From NCBI GenBank assembly GCA_036345935.2, contig JADWOT020000006.1, forward strand, positions 20,972,967 to 21,036,966: 64,000 bases of DNA, given 5' to 3'. A program made the translations under genes and the position numbers. The notes under the pieces were generated by a model, which made no database searches, was not told where the DNA came from, and saw only the letters and a program-made list of their open reading frames with translations. The DNA comes from Taenia hydatigena. Lineage: Eukaryota; Platyhelminthes; Cestoda; Cyclophyllidea; Taeniidae. Below, piece by piece: positions 49,636-60,149 of this stretch (position 1 is the stretch's first letter; every line of letters starts with the position of its first letter).

Positions 49636-51442
49636 TCAGTGGCCTTCGGGCAGACCCCCTTGAAGGTACTCTCGAAACATCGGATCGATGAAAAAAGCCT
49701 TTGAACCTGAGGGTAGAGTCTATTAAAAGCAAAGAAAAGTGATTTAATTTTTGTCCCAAATGTAATTACATTTAGTCGAAACAAACCGAAACTACTAACA
49801 CAACTCAAATGAATGATCCGCATGGCCACCAAAATCAGAGCAGATACGGAAAAGATGAGCCGAGTGCATAGATGTACAAAATATACAAGTAAATCAAGTG
49901 TGATGATTGTTACCAGCATTCGCATTTGAATTACCACGCCGATAAGGGTGAGTTCATTGAGAGGCTCAAAACACGATGGCAAAAATGGAGATACAAAAAT
50001 AAAATTATCATTTGTCATGAATTTGAGCAAGTAGACTGATAAAGAATCAAAAAAGGGACCTACAATAACGTGCCAATCAGCAGGCTTTTCCAATGGTGGC
50101 ACCTTTGTAGAGCTGCCTTTACAAAGGACTCGTTGGTCCGTGCGAGGAAGGGAAAATAGCTCGTCCGCGAAGTAAATGTTGGTGCGCTGTATGTCAAGAG
50201 CTAAAATGGCAGAGCCAAATATAGATAAGAGATTAATCGCCTCTAGGAAAAGTGCAACGCCAACATATCAGGCAGATTTGTACTTCATAACGGTGGAGCA
50301 GGGTAGAGTAAAGGGATAGCGTGAATGCTACGCACGTAAACTTACACAGTGTGTCGTTGACATAAGTACCTACTGCTTTTGCGATGTCTAACCGGCCCTT
50401 AGACAGTGTAACCAACGTATCCTCGTATTTCTTTCGAAGAAATTCGTTTTCGCTAAATATTGGGACATCGAATTCAAGTACGACGAAGTAGAAGACGTGG
50501 CCGGGTAGCAGGTGGCACAGTGGCTGGAAGTTTTCACGCATAGCCTGGTCAAAAGCAAAATGAAACATCCATTAAGTACAACAACATATAGACACACGGA
50601 GTCACAAACAAGTCAGTTTCTCATAACAACATTACGCACCGAATCCATAATAAAGCGTTCAACAGCAGCCACTGTGCCAGAAACACTTCTGGGTATTTTC
50701 GAGTCCCCATATTCGATTAAAAGCCACTTCCGATTGGTAGCATGGAGAAATATATCATGACTATGCAGCTCTAACACAAAGTAATCTAATAAAAATCAGT
50801 CATACGGAGGTAATATTTTTGCGCAAAACGCCCTGATTTGTCTGAGCGATCTTTGTAGAACCTATCCAGTTGCTGTCGAAGAACACACAGAAGTTCCCTT
50901 GCCACCATTGTGGTAACACATTGGCTTCCCGCCTTTTCCCGTTCTGCGAAGTATCTTTTCATTGAGGCAATGTCCTTCCGAATGAGATGCAGAAAGTTTC
51001 TTCTTTTTGCTCTCACCAAATGCGAATGATAGTTTTCAGTCCAGATATCTACTACGTATGAGTTTACCACCTTTTTGTCCCTGTTCATGAGATGAAATCG
51101 CGCTTTGTCTCCGACTTTCGGAACATATGACTGAAAGGTGCTAACTCTTAAGGGGACATGTAAACTGACCAAATTCTTCCCTCACCTTTTAAGATCAGCC
51201 ATTTTCAGAGACCTTCCACAGGCGGGACAAGTTTCGGTGCGTTCATCGTGTTCGAATGCAATACGGATCCAGATGCAGGGAAAACAGTATATATGCCCAC
51301 ATTTACCGATCCGAGGCAGAAACGGCCGCTGATAACATCTAGCGCATTTTGGTGGGACTTGACAATGTATCTCAACTTTGACAACGTCACTCCAATCGAC
51401 ATCTTCCATTTCGCCTTCCGACAGAACTGAGCGACACGCCAT
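49636..51442 (-). CDS. RNF10-like RING finger protein (6 exons)
   Basis: Minus-strand exons 51442-51186, 51146-50806, 50770-50640, 50544-50346, 50200-50064 and 49719-49636. All have GT-AG introns (39, 35, 95, 145 and 344 nt) and joining phases, giving 382 residues. The RING finger is near the N-terminus: CARCYQRPFLPRIGKCGH, YCFPCIW, CPACGRSL and then MADLKR. The RNF10-type extension follows (SYVPKVGDKARFHLMNRDKK) and the family block DIFLHATNRKWLLIEYGDSK, then VSGTVAAVERFIMDSAMREN and PLCHLLPGHVFYFVVLEFD. RNF10 proteins are E3 ubiquitin ligases. Human RNF10 is about 811 residues and has a long N-terminal region that is absent here; upstream exons may exist. The last two exons fit by phase and splice sites only. 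The acceptor of exon 3 is ambiguous: a site giving a 20-nt gap would keep a better alignment (YFVLELHSH). Two decayed copies lie upstream at 53.5-54.2 and 58.0-58.4 kb. Confidence 0.8.
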
Positions 51443-51530
51443 GATCAGCTGATGCTGTGCGAATGCAAATCCACCTCCAAGGGAAAGTCTGGGTGATGCT
51501 GATACATTTGGTCAAAACAAAAATCTTAGA
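51443..51530 (-). repeat. 5' flank shared by all three RNF10-like copies
   Basis: The about 85 bp before the ATG (minus strand CATTCGCACAGCATCAGCTG nearest the gene) recurs before the copies at 53.5-54.2 and 58.0-58.4 kb. The duplicated unit therefore starts upstream of the coding region. Confidence 0.75.
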
Positions 51531-51908
51531 TCGCACTTACAAAAGTTTTCTATCCGCATGTATTTTTTGGATTCAAGCGATTTATTTTGGAGTATCTTTT
51601 AAATAAAATAATTCCTACTATGAGATCTTAAATAAGTAACACGCGATGACCTAAAATACGAGAAAAACCAATGTAAAAAATGTCTCTATTGTCATATCAA
51701 TTCCTACGATCCATTTTTTGTCAAAACAAATTTATTCCTCTATTTATGCGCCCCTGCGTGAACAAATTCATTAAGAAAAATTGTACCCACCTATGGGTAC
51801 ATCAACATGTACCATATTTCACTGAAGCAAACTACTTTAACTCACACTCAAATGTATACACTTAGGTTTGTACAAGTTCAGTGATGAGAATGAATCGTTA
51901 CTAATACA

Positions 51909-52970
51909 GATGGAAGGCGTCCTGAGGCTTCTTCGACGGAAAATAAGACTTGACACCCTACAGATGTAACTGATGTTGCTGGCTTTGTTCGGAGGCCTGA
52001 CCATCGAACAAAGGTACCGCAGGGTAGAATTTTGGTGGTAGTTAAGCAACAAACGCATTGCATAGACCACTTCTATTTAGCTCTGTTTCCTGAGCGATCC
52101 ATGATCAAACTCTCGAGACAACCGTCAAACCATAATCGATGCTGTAAGAAAACACTCACGGCCCAGTAGTGTCAGTTACTAACTAGCCACCCGGTCGAAA
52201 AGATACTTAACGGCAAGGTCAGTGATCCCTTTTAGCAACTTTACCAAAACTGCGGTTCCATTCAGTTCAGGACCTATCTCAGAGACATAAGATGGAGTCG
52301 AGCATCGAGCGCGTCCATAATCTATCGTAGGATTACTAGCCTAAAGGCAAAACTATGCAATAAAGGATCGGATTGAACAAGGCTCCTTGGGGTTGAGATG
52401 TTCTTGCCTAACATTTATCGCCACAATTTTCATCGTAGGGCTTCCCGATCATATGAAATCTGGTTTACATTCAGGTGGTAGAGATATGAAGAAAGCGACG
52501 CTTTTTCACGTAGTTGATGTATTTATGCAGGAAAGGTAGCTGAATCCTTAAGAAGCTTTTTAAGCGATCCTTGGCTGTTGGTGACTCATCTGCCAAGAGC
52601 TTTCTTGCAGAACACTAAAATGAAGTAGTAATCGAAGGTGAATATCATTTTGCCTTTCGTTAGGCTCGTCACAAAGTCTCCCAACCGCGACATATGCACT
52701 TCCTCCATCCCACCAGGATTTATCACCTAGCATTAGACATCAACACAGATGTCCCCTAATATGGATGTCATTTTTCTCTGCCACTAATGCAGCGTCGTAC
52801 GACTCCACTAAGGAGGAGAGAAGGCAAAGTGTTTAGCAGAATGGATGCATTTCGAACAGACTTGAGCTTGGGCTGCTGCAACGGCTCAGGTGCCAGCTTA
52901 CTCAAAGAGGATACAAAGATGAAAAGCCTAAGCGGTGCTTCTGACAAAATTGACAAATAAAGGTGCAAGC
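51909..52970 (-). mobile_element. Decayed full-length TRIM
   Basis: A 3' LTR remnant near 51909 (GGCGTCCTGAGGCTTCTTCG), the internal words AAACACTCACGGCCCAGTAG, GTCAGTGATCCCTTTTAGCA and GAGCTTTCTTGCAGAACAC, then a 5' LTR from 52788 (TGCAGCGTCGTACGACTCCA...). Same order as the intact copy, minus strand, strongly diverged, with extra sequence in the internal region. Confidence 0.7.
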
Positions 52971-52974
52971 AGCG

Positions 52975-53465
52975 TAGTACATGTGCATATACAATTACAA
53001 TGTCGAATACGTTGACACATAAATCCATACGCACTATTTTAGCAGTACAAGAGAAATAAAAACGTAAAAAAATTAAATGTAAATAACCAATATTTTTCTA
53101 GTGCAAAATGTTGCGCACTTATAGGTTTATGTCTATGCTTACTTTAATGAGTGAAAGTCCAAATACTCGGAAGCATAGACATTTCCCATCTACTAAACTA
53201 CAGGACAAGCACATGCACAGGTATACAAAATTACACGAATAGAAAATGCACTTATGCACGTACTCAACTGCATAAATGAGTATTTTTACAAATAATAAAC
53301 CAATTGCACATGCACGCTCTAGTGAACTTAACACAAAAATCTACACTCAGTATAATGGAAAAAAACACATCCAAATTCACACACAACTGTAAAAACAACC
53401 ATAGTAATAAACTGCATCAATGCACGCATGTGTGAATGTATGCATAACAGTCCCAGTAGAATAAA
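52975..53465 (+). repeat. Degenerate satellite
   Basis: Words such as GCACATGCACAGGTATACAA, AAATGCACTTATGCACG and AATTGCACATGCACGCTC recur, in right orientation as at 30.9-33.5 kb. Confidence 0.45.
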
Positions 53466-53469
53466 ATTT

Positions 53470-54230
53470 CACGAATATTTTCGAGTCCTCGCTTTCAACC
53501 AGAAGGCGTCCCCTACTGAAGGCAATAAAAAAATGCAATAATTATTCAGCAGTCTGCGAAAAAAATCAGCCATACCACTAAAATTAAGATAGTCCTTTTG
53601 AGTTAATCATCCCATTCGTCGCATCTGTTATCTTCCAGATAATCGCATTATTACTGTCAAAGGTCACACGGTAGCTCCTTTGATACCGACAGCGTTCAAA
53701 TTTTTATTATCCCATTGAGACAATAACGTATCTGATTTGCACTCACCAACTAAAAACGACACGTCCCAATCCAAATGTTTAAGCATATGAATTTAATATC
53801 TTTTGGTCCCTGCACATAGAATGGGGTTTCATAAACTCACCAACTCCTGGAACGTATCACTACAACCTGCAAACTTCGAATGAAGGTAAGCAAACTGACT
53901 CAACTTCTTGTTTCATCCCCTAAGACCCACCCAGTACAGGAGTCCACTACAGATTTGGTGGCATTTTCCACGATTCCAAATGCATGAAAAGCAGTACATA
54001 TGCCCACATGGACTGATTTGAGATACAAAACGGTCGAAGATAACATCTGAAGCACATTACTGGAACTTGGCATTGCATCTCAACTTTGACCGCCGTCACT
54101 CCAACTGACGTCTCACATTTCTCTTCTCACGGCAATCCAGAGACGCACCACGAACAGCTGATGCTATGCGAATGCGAATCCACCTCCAAGCGAAAGCCTG
54201 GGTAACATTGATGCACTTGGGCAAAACAAA
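53470..54230 (-). pseudogene. RNF10-like pseudogene copy 2
   Basis: The minus strand aligns with exon 1, intron 1 and the start of exon 2 of the gene at 49636-51442. There is a likely trace of exon 3 near 53475 (plus strand TATTTTCGAGTCC shared). Fragments CQVPVMCFRCYLRPFC and CGHMYCFSCIW can be read, but in different frames, with stop codons between. The start codon is GTG in place of ATG and the zinc-binding pattern is broken. Intron sequence is retained, so it is a genomic duplication. No product is expected. Confidence 0.78.
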
Positions 54231-54239
54231 ATAAGCTGG

Positions 54240-55260
54240 TTTTATCGCGAGCGAGGCTGTTACGCAACAACATATTATATTTGAGCACCAATAATTGACC
54301 CAAAAAATTTTGCTAGAAAATTTAGGCTCAATAATATTTTCATGCGGCTCTTTATTTCCAAAAGTGTGACAAAATTTAATTAAAAAAATATATCTACACC
54401 CAAACATGCACATAACCAGTTCTGTAGAAGTAAAAAGGTCTAAGTATATTATCCCACGTTTATGTGCCAATCGGGTAATTACAAATGCATCCAAAAGACT
54501 GCATATGCACACATGTACACATTTATGCATGTGTGCATAGGTGCAAAGATGAGCGGACCCGAAAAGCAGTGCCTTTTTAAAATTTGTGTCTGGACGCCTA
54601 TTAATAGTGCAACATAAACCCAACTTAAGCAACATGCATATTAATACGTTTGCATAATTTAAAAACTAAAATGCTTCTGCTTGTGCACGCATATGCAAAT
54701 GTAACCTAACACATATTTCTACACATGGACACAAACACATAAAAATCCTTGTTAATAAGCACATGTCCAAACAGGTACATAAATGCACAATTAATTTGGC
54801 AACTAAAAATTTTTACGTAAATCCATATTTGGGATAGGTTTCCCAAACACTAACTTCTATCATGCGCAGAAATAAAGGACTAATTTCTTCAATTATTGAC
54901 ACAAATATGATTTTTCGACATCGCAAAACGCATTCGGCGATTCCCCCAAAAAGACTAGTCACTTTAATTTATTTGTGGTTTGTCCACACATTCACGAACC
55001 CGTGTGACCAAAAGTACCATTAAGTAAATAAATCACACATTTACGCAACTACATATAATAATATATTTCTATATACATTCACTTTTATGAGTAGCAATGC
55101 ATCCGCACTTCTAAATATTCAATTACTCATTTATTGCAGTTAGACAAACCACTTTCACGTATAATTTGCCAGTATAACTGATGCAAAATATGTTAAAATA
55201 TTTAGGCACCTATGCATGCCCCATAACACTAACAAACCGTAAGCGCGCATGATTAGGAAT
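54240..55260 (+). repeat. Degenerate satellite
   Basis: The same word set (ATGCACATAACCAGTTCTG, GCACGCATATGCAAATGTAA, AAGCACATGTCCAAACAGG), with spacing of roughly 50-60 bp. An A/T-rich subregion at 54780-55130 is less clear. Confidence 0.4.
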
Positions 55261-55379
55261 GCATATATGCCCCTTATTAATGATGCGTATCAGGCACCCA
55301 GTCCCACGTAAACGATCGCCCATGTGGTACACTCAGCCTTCCCAGAAGTCAATCAAAAACACCAATTTTGGACAATACA

Positions 55380-56020
55380 TATGTAAATGTATATTTGGAA
55401 GTAGAGTAGGACAGGGAACTGCTGGTATGGCCTGGAGGTTACTCCACTCGACGATGGTACAATCGCAGAGACACAAAGTAGTCCCTTCCTACAGCTAGAA
55501 CTCAACTAGCTACCACCACGACGTAATTGGTGCGGTAGGAAGGCACATCTCAACTGAATCAAAAGTTACACGCCGCAGTAATAATAACTACGGCGAAGGA
55601 TAATGTGCTTAAATCACATCTGTCCATCACTAGTCTGAGGGAAGTCACATACGAAAGCGAGAGTTGAGGCTGTATCGTGGGAGTGAGGGTTGACGTCAGC
55701 GAGTAGGAGCGTCACATAACTACTATCTGCATGCAGAAATAGTGGGTAGCTGCAAGGAGATCCCTGTCAGTGTTAACGACAAAGGTAGACTCAGTTGTCA
55801 ATAGCTTTCCTGCAGATGTCACATTTGACTCTTCTGTTAGGAAGCCTCTCTGATTCTTTCATCCATAGCGCACGCAATTCTCTTGCCTCGCCGAGGTGTA
55901 TCAACCATTAGTAGGAATCAGGAAAATGATCCTTGCGATCATGCTCCATTTCTGCCACCATCAAGGCTGTGCGCCACAATTTTCCTGCAGAGGGAAGAAT
56001 ACATAACACCTAAGAAGAAC
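55380..56020 (-). mobile_element. Decayed TRIM
   Basis: A 3' LTR remnant (GAACTGCTGGTATGGCCTGG), then the internal block CAATAGCTTTCCTGCAGA at about 55799, then CTGCCACCAT marking the primer-binding site at about 55953, and a truncated 5' LTR (TTTTCCTGCAGAGGGAAGAA). Minus orientation, heavily diverged. Confidence 0.65.
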
Positions 56021-56119
56021 ATATGCATTTGGAATTCGATAGGGTTTGCGCCGATGAAACAGCTATGAGACGTGTCCACCCAGCAAAAATAACGGAAACC
56101 AAGAGTTATAGAGCATAAC

Positions 56120-57600
56120 ACCTACTCGAATTCACGCATGTCTGTGTAAAATATTACTGACAAAACGTGCAACTACACTTATGCACAAGCATGTTCAAAA
56201 GTATTACCAAAGGAAAGTTCATCCACATTTAGCCAGTGCGGATCACACGCACATTCACATGCGTACTTATATGCAGAAAATAATGCTAAATAACATACAG
56301 ACTCACGTCACTCCACCTGTGTTTGCGACTTTACGAATGCAAAATACACCCGCACACTTCAGCCACACTTCACTAAATTAACCAGTGAGCGCTCCATCCA
56401 CATACCAACGCACACATTTACATGCATTGGCTCTGCTGACACGAATTCTTCACGCTCACGCATTTGGTCATAGACACAACTTGGATGGATACCAACAACT
56501 CCAAGCATACACGCCTCAGTGTGTGCGCTGCATCTCGTTGGGAAAATGCACGCATAACTCGAGAAGATATGCATTTAGCTATAAATTTATTGCAGAAAAC
56601 ACAACCACGCATGCGGAGGATCACGAAGGTCCCATTCTCCCTACGCAAAACACCCATCCTCATGCACACACCAAAAATCATTTTTAACAGAAATACATGA
56701 AGATGGTCGACTACATTAGTCTAGAAGATGGTCATGTGCAAACCATGGAAGTGTGTGTAATAATTCCACATACCCACATTTATGTGCATGCAGAAATTCA
56801 CCAAAATAATAAGACCAATTGGCGGCGTCTACACACTGTGCATCCATATATGCACGCATGCTTTGAAAAAGAATATCTTTGTTGTTGTTAATAAAATAGA
56901 GCCAAGCTTGATGCGGATACACTTAAATTTCACTAAAATGTTCCCTCTCTTCGCGCATACATGGAGGATGGAATTAATGCCAACTGCACTCACAAATTCG
57001 CTCATTGGTATGCACGCAATTTCGCCGGTGCGAAAATCCACCCACAATCACACACATTCATACTTATACACGCAATCCGGATTCGCCAAAGCAGAATGCA
57101 TCCTGGCCATCAAGAATGCACCTTGTGCCCAACTCCACTACCAACAAATAAATGCACAGAATTTTGCGCGCAAGTTAACACAAATGCAGATACAGATTCT
57201 GTGGCAAAACACACTCACACATGCATTCATCCTCGCTAATAAAATACAGCAATAACGATGTGCATTAACACGTACACAAATTAGCTGGTGCCGAATGCAC
57301 GGCGCACCGGCTTGTGCACGCACTCCACTTCACTTGTAAAATTGGCATCATCACAAACATGCACTTAGCTTGTTCGCAAGTGTACCAATTCACAATGCAT
57401 CCCCATGTGCACAAAGAATGAACAATAAATAATGCACAACACATCCGCATAAACGTACACATGCATGCTCTAATTCACTTATACACAAAAGGCCACACAT
57501 GCGAATTCCTATGCATGCTCAATTCCCCTAACACAAAATTCCTGTGCTGATGCACACAACTGCACAACATGTTAGCCTGCACCTTCCTATGCAGCTAGGC
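56120..57600 (+). repeat. Degenerate satellite, densest block
   Basis: Long run of TGCACAC/AATGCAT words with a period near 50 bp. Examples are AATTTCACTAAAATGTTCCC, CAATTTCGCCGGTGCGAAAA and CAATTCCCCTAACACAAAA. Many short open frames on both strands here are by-products of the repeat. Confidence 0.5.
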
Positions 57601-57959
57601 ATCCAACAGTAGCCACCTGGACGGTAGTCGCTTTCGGCATTTCCGGACCACCGTTTGCAGCAGGAAGACATCATCAGTCGAGGGCGCATATAAGTAAGTT
57701 ATGATAATGCAGTTCTATGGCAAATTAATCCAAAGGTACCAAACATACCGGGATTCCATTTTTGCGTAGCAGCCAAAATTCGTAGAAATCTTTTGGCCAA
57801 TTCTGAAGCAGATGCAGAGAAACACGCTAGATATCTATGTCACCATCAGTGTGGTAATTCGAATTCCAAATTTCGCAGTAAATAATACATTTCACCACTA
57901 AAACGACCCCACCTGGATAAGTTGCGAGGGTCTATTTATTTGCGCATTTGCAAACTGCG

Positions 57960-58440
57960 GAGGGTCTTCCCAAGTACTAAGATGGAATGCATGTTAGTTC
58001 AACATCCATTTGTCCTTACACATAAAATGGAATTGCACAAGCACAACAAATTTTAGTGCGTGTAACTGAAAGGCACTGGCTCAAAATGAAGAAAAGCAAA
58101 CTAACCATTATTCCTCCTCACCTCCCAAGATCCACCATTTTCAGAGGTCATCCACAACTGGGACAGGTTTCAACACGCTCATCCTCGTCAAATGTGATGC
58201 GAATGCACTTGCAGGAAACCAGCATGTATGCCCACACGGACCGATTCGAGGCAGCAATGGTTGTTGACAGTACGCCACGCACATTGGTGAAACTTGACGA
58301 TGCATCTCAACTGTGCCGTCGTCCATTTCGTTTGCCGCAACAGCTGAGCGACACGCCACGATCAGCTGATGTTATGCGAATGCGAATGCACCTCCAGGGA
58401 AAGCCTGGGCAACATTGATGCACTTGGGCTAAACAAAAAT
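57960..58440 (-). pseudogene. RNF10-like pseudogene copy 3
   Basis: Aligns with exon 1, intron 1 and the start of exon 2 of the gene at 49636-51442, plus the shared 5' flank (to about 58440). The start codon is GTG. The first part reads ACRSAVAANEMDDGTVEMH and LLPRIGPCGHTCWFP, then a deletion shifts the frame away from ERVETCPSCG. The first zinc-ligand pair is mis-spaced (MCVAYC). It retains the GTGAGG donor and intron, so it is a DNA duplication. Probably not functional. Confidence 0.78.
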
Positions 58441-58449
58441 TATTTCGCT

Positions 58450-58794
58450 TTCTCAACCAAACATTCGCACAGCAGCATATTTTCTTAAATTTAACATATT
58501 TTGCATGACAAACGGTCTTTTAAATCATGCGAATTAACAAATGCAACTCCTGAGGTGCTGGACCGTGATAAATGCATGCACTCCCACAATTATGCACTGA
58601 ATTAATTTTTATGAATGTAGAAATTAATTCGTACCTATCTCAGTGGACAGGTTGAATGGCAAAATTGCGTCCAATTATACACACATAATTTTATACCATA
58701 TTGCAATTTGCCAAAGGCATTCCCCACACACCATTATTTACACATATGTATGTGGCAATTTGAAATGTAACTCGAAGTCATAAAAATATACTTA
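58450..58794 (+). repeat. Degenerate satellite
   Basis: Short block between the third RNF10-like copy and the next TRIM remnant, with TGCATGCACTCCCACAATTA and TACACATATGTATGTGGCAA. Confidence 0.4.
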
Positions 58795-60140
58795 TTTATG
58801 AAGCTTCCGAAGCCTTCTCTGACAGCAAAAGAGGACATAACACAGGAGCGGAACACGGATGCATCGTTTGTTAACGACCTGTATCGGAAGCCAGCCCACC
58901 GGGTAAAATGCACAGTGGCGTAGAACCAATGCAGCCTTTTGTCGAAAACAAGTTTAACCACTACCTTATCATATTGCCCTCCTCCACTGTTGGGCGTCCC
59001 TCGGGGACAGTCCCCAATTATCCTCCCACCCCAGCCATCTCAACGTATTCCGTGGTATGTGGACATATCCATTGAATTTTAACGCAAATGAGGCGATATT
59101 TCGATGATAAAGTCAGTTACGTCTTCGGTAACTTTACTACTTCTACACTTGTGCTCTGCATTTGTATACCAAATGTCATTGATGGAAGCGTCATCTACAA
59201 AGGAATTCACGAAAACAAGGCTTCTCACAGTCACACCTGTTAGTACACGCTTGCATATATATACATACATTACGCATACATATCCATGTGCACTTTATTG
59301 AAGGAAAATGTGAATACACATTTCTCATGCGCATGTACTCATTGCCCCGAATCAAAATAACTTCGCACTTTCGCATGTGTAGATCTGTCTTAGGTTATAA
59401 CAATGCAGAATATATCCATCGATGCACGCATCTATTCACGCATGCAAAAGTTCATTGAAGCGAAATTCGCCAATGCATGCAGTCATGGCAATAAATGTGC
59501 ATCATCTCCACAAAGATTAATGCAACTGCGCATGCACAAGGTGCGCCAGCCATCTCGAGTGCCCATCACCAGTCATAAGGAAATTTGCCTGGTAACAGTC
59601 TCACTGAAGAAGACAGAATTTAAAGCAGCTTCGTGGAGGTAAGACTGTGCATTGATTCTGTCCAACCACTGTTTCTTATTTCAGTACTGTTCCACCACAT
59701 CTGTCCGGCTTCTTGACAGCCAGTAGAGGAATGCAGGAGGCAATGAAATCGCGCAAATGATAAGTTTATTTAGGGATAATGGAAAGGTCTGCAATGAACC
59801 TTTCGGGATTATTTTGCAGCTGATGTCATTTCAGTTATTGATAGCTTTCCTGCAGACCACAGGACAGGAGCATTCGTCGAAGGTGGGCGTCACATTCAGC
59901 TCCCGTCTTAGGGCCACCGTCGATTCTCCCATCCGTAGTCGATGCACTTCTACCGCCCCTCACCATCAGTTTTGCTATCCACAACCACTAGAGTAGCAGT
60001 CCATGGATTATCTCAAAGAAAAAAGATAACAAGTCAGACTATCTGTTTCACTTTTGGCAGGAATTATGGCTGTTTGCATAGCTTGAGGACTGGCTTACTC
60101 AAAATAACCAAGTGACCCTTTTGAAAAAACCGAGGGTACC
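58795..60140 (-). mobile_element. Decayed TRIM interrupted by satellite
   Basis: A 3' LTR remnant from 58795 (GAAGCTTCCGAAGCCTTCTC) and internal words to about 59110 (AAATGAGGCGATATTTCGAT). Satellite-like sequence follows, then internal sequence resumes near 59640. It contains TTGATAGCTTTCCTGCAGA (about 59838) and ends in a 5' LTR remnant to about 60140 (CATAGCTTGAGGACTGGC). Minus orientation. Confidence 0.65.
59110..59640 (+). repeat. Satellite inside a TRIM remnant
   Basis: TGCACGC/AATGCAT words (GATGCACGCATCTATTCACG, CGCCAATGCATGCAGTCATG) occupy the middle of the TRIM remnant at 58795-60140. Confidence 0.45.
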
Positions 60141-60149
60141 GCAAGCAAG

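Noticed and set aside
49605..50102. 165-residue minus-strand hydrophobic frame
   Set aside because: Mostly the last intron of the RNF10-like gene read through; the real exons 5 and 6 use other frames with proper splice sites.
54363..54480. Possible exon in AT-rich DNA downstream of RNF10-like copy 2
   Set aside because: No splice sites or family motif; the words match the satellite pattern.
54096..54635. 179-residue minus-strand frame
   Set aside because: Runs through satellite and the 5' flank of RNF10-like pseudogene copy 2 in a frame different from the gene; not supported as a protein.
56181..57255. Many 60-150 codon frames on both strands
   Set aside because: Histidine, threonine and cysteine-rich readings of TGCACACA-type satellite; no consistent frame or homology.
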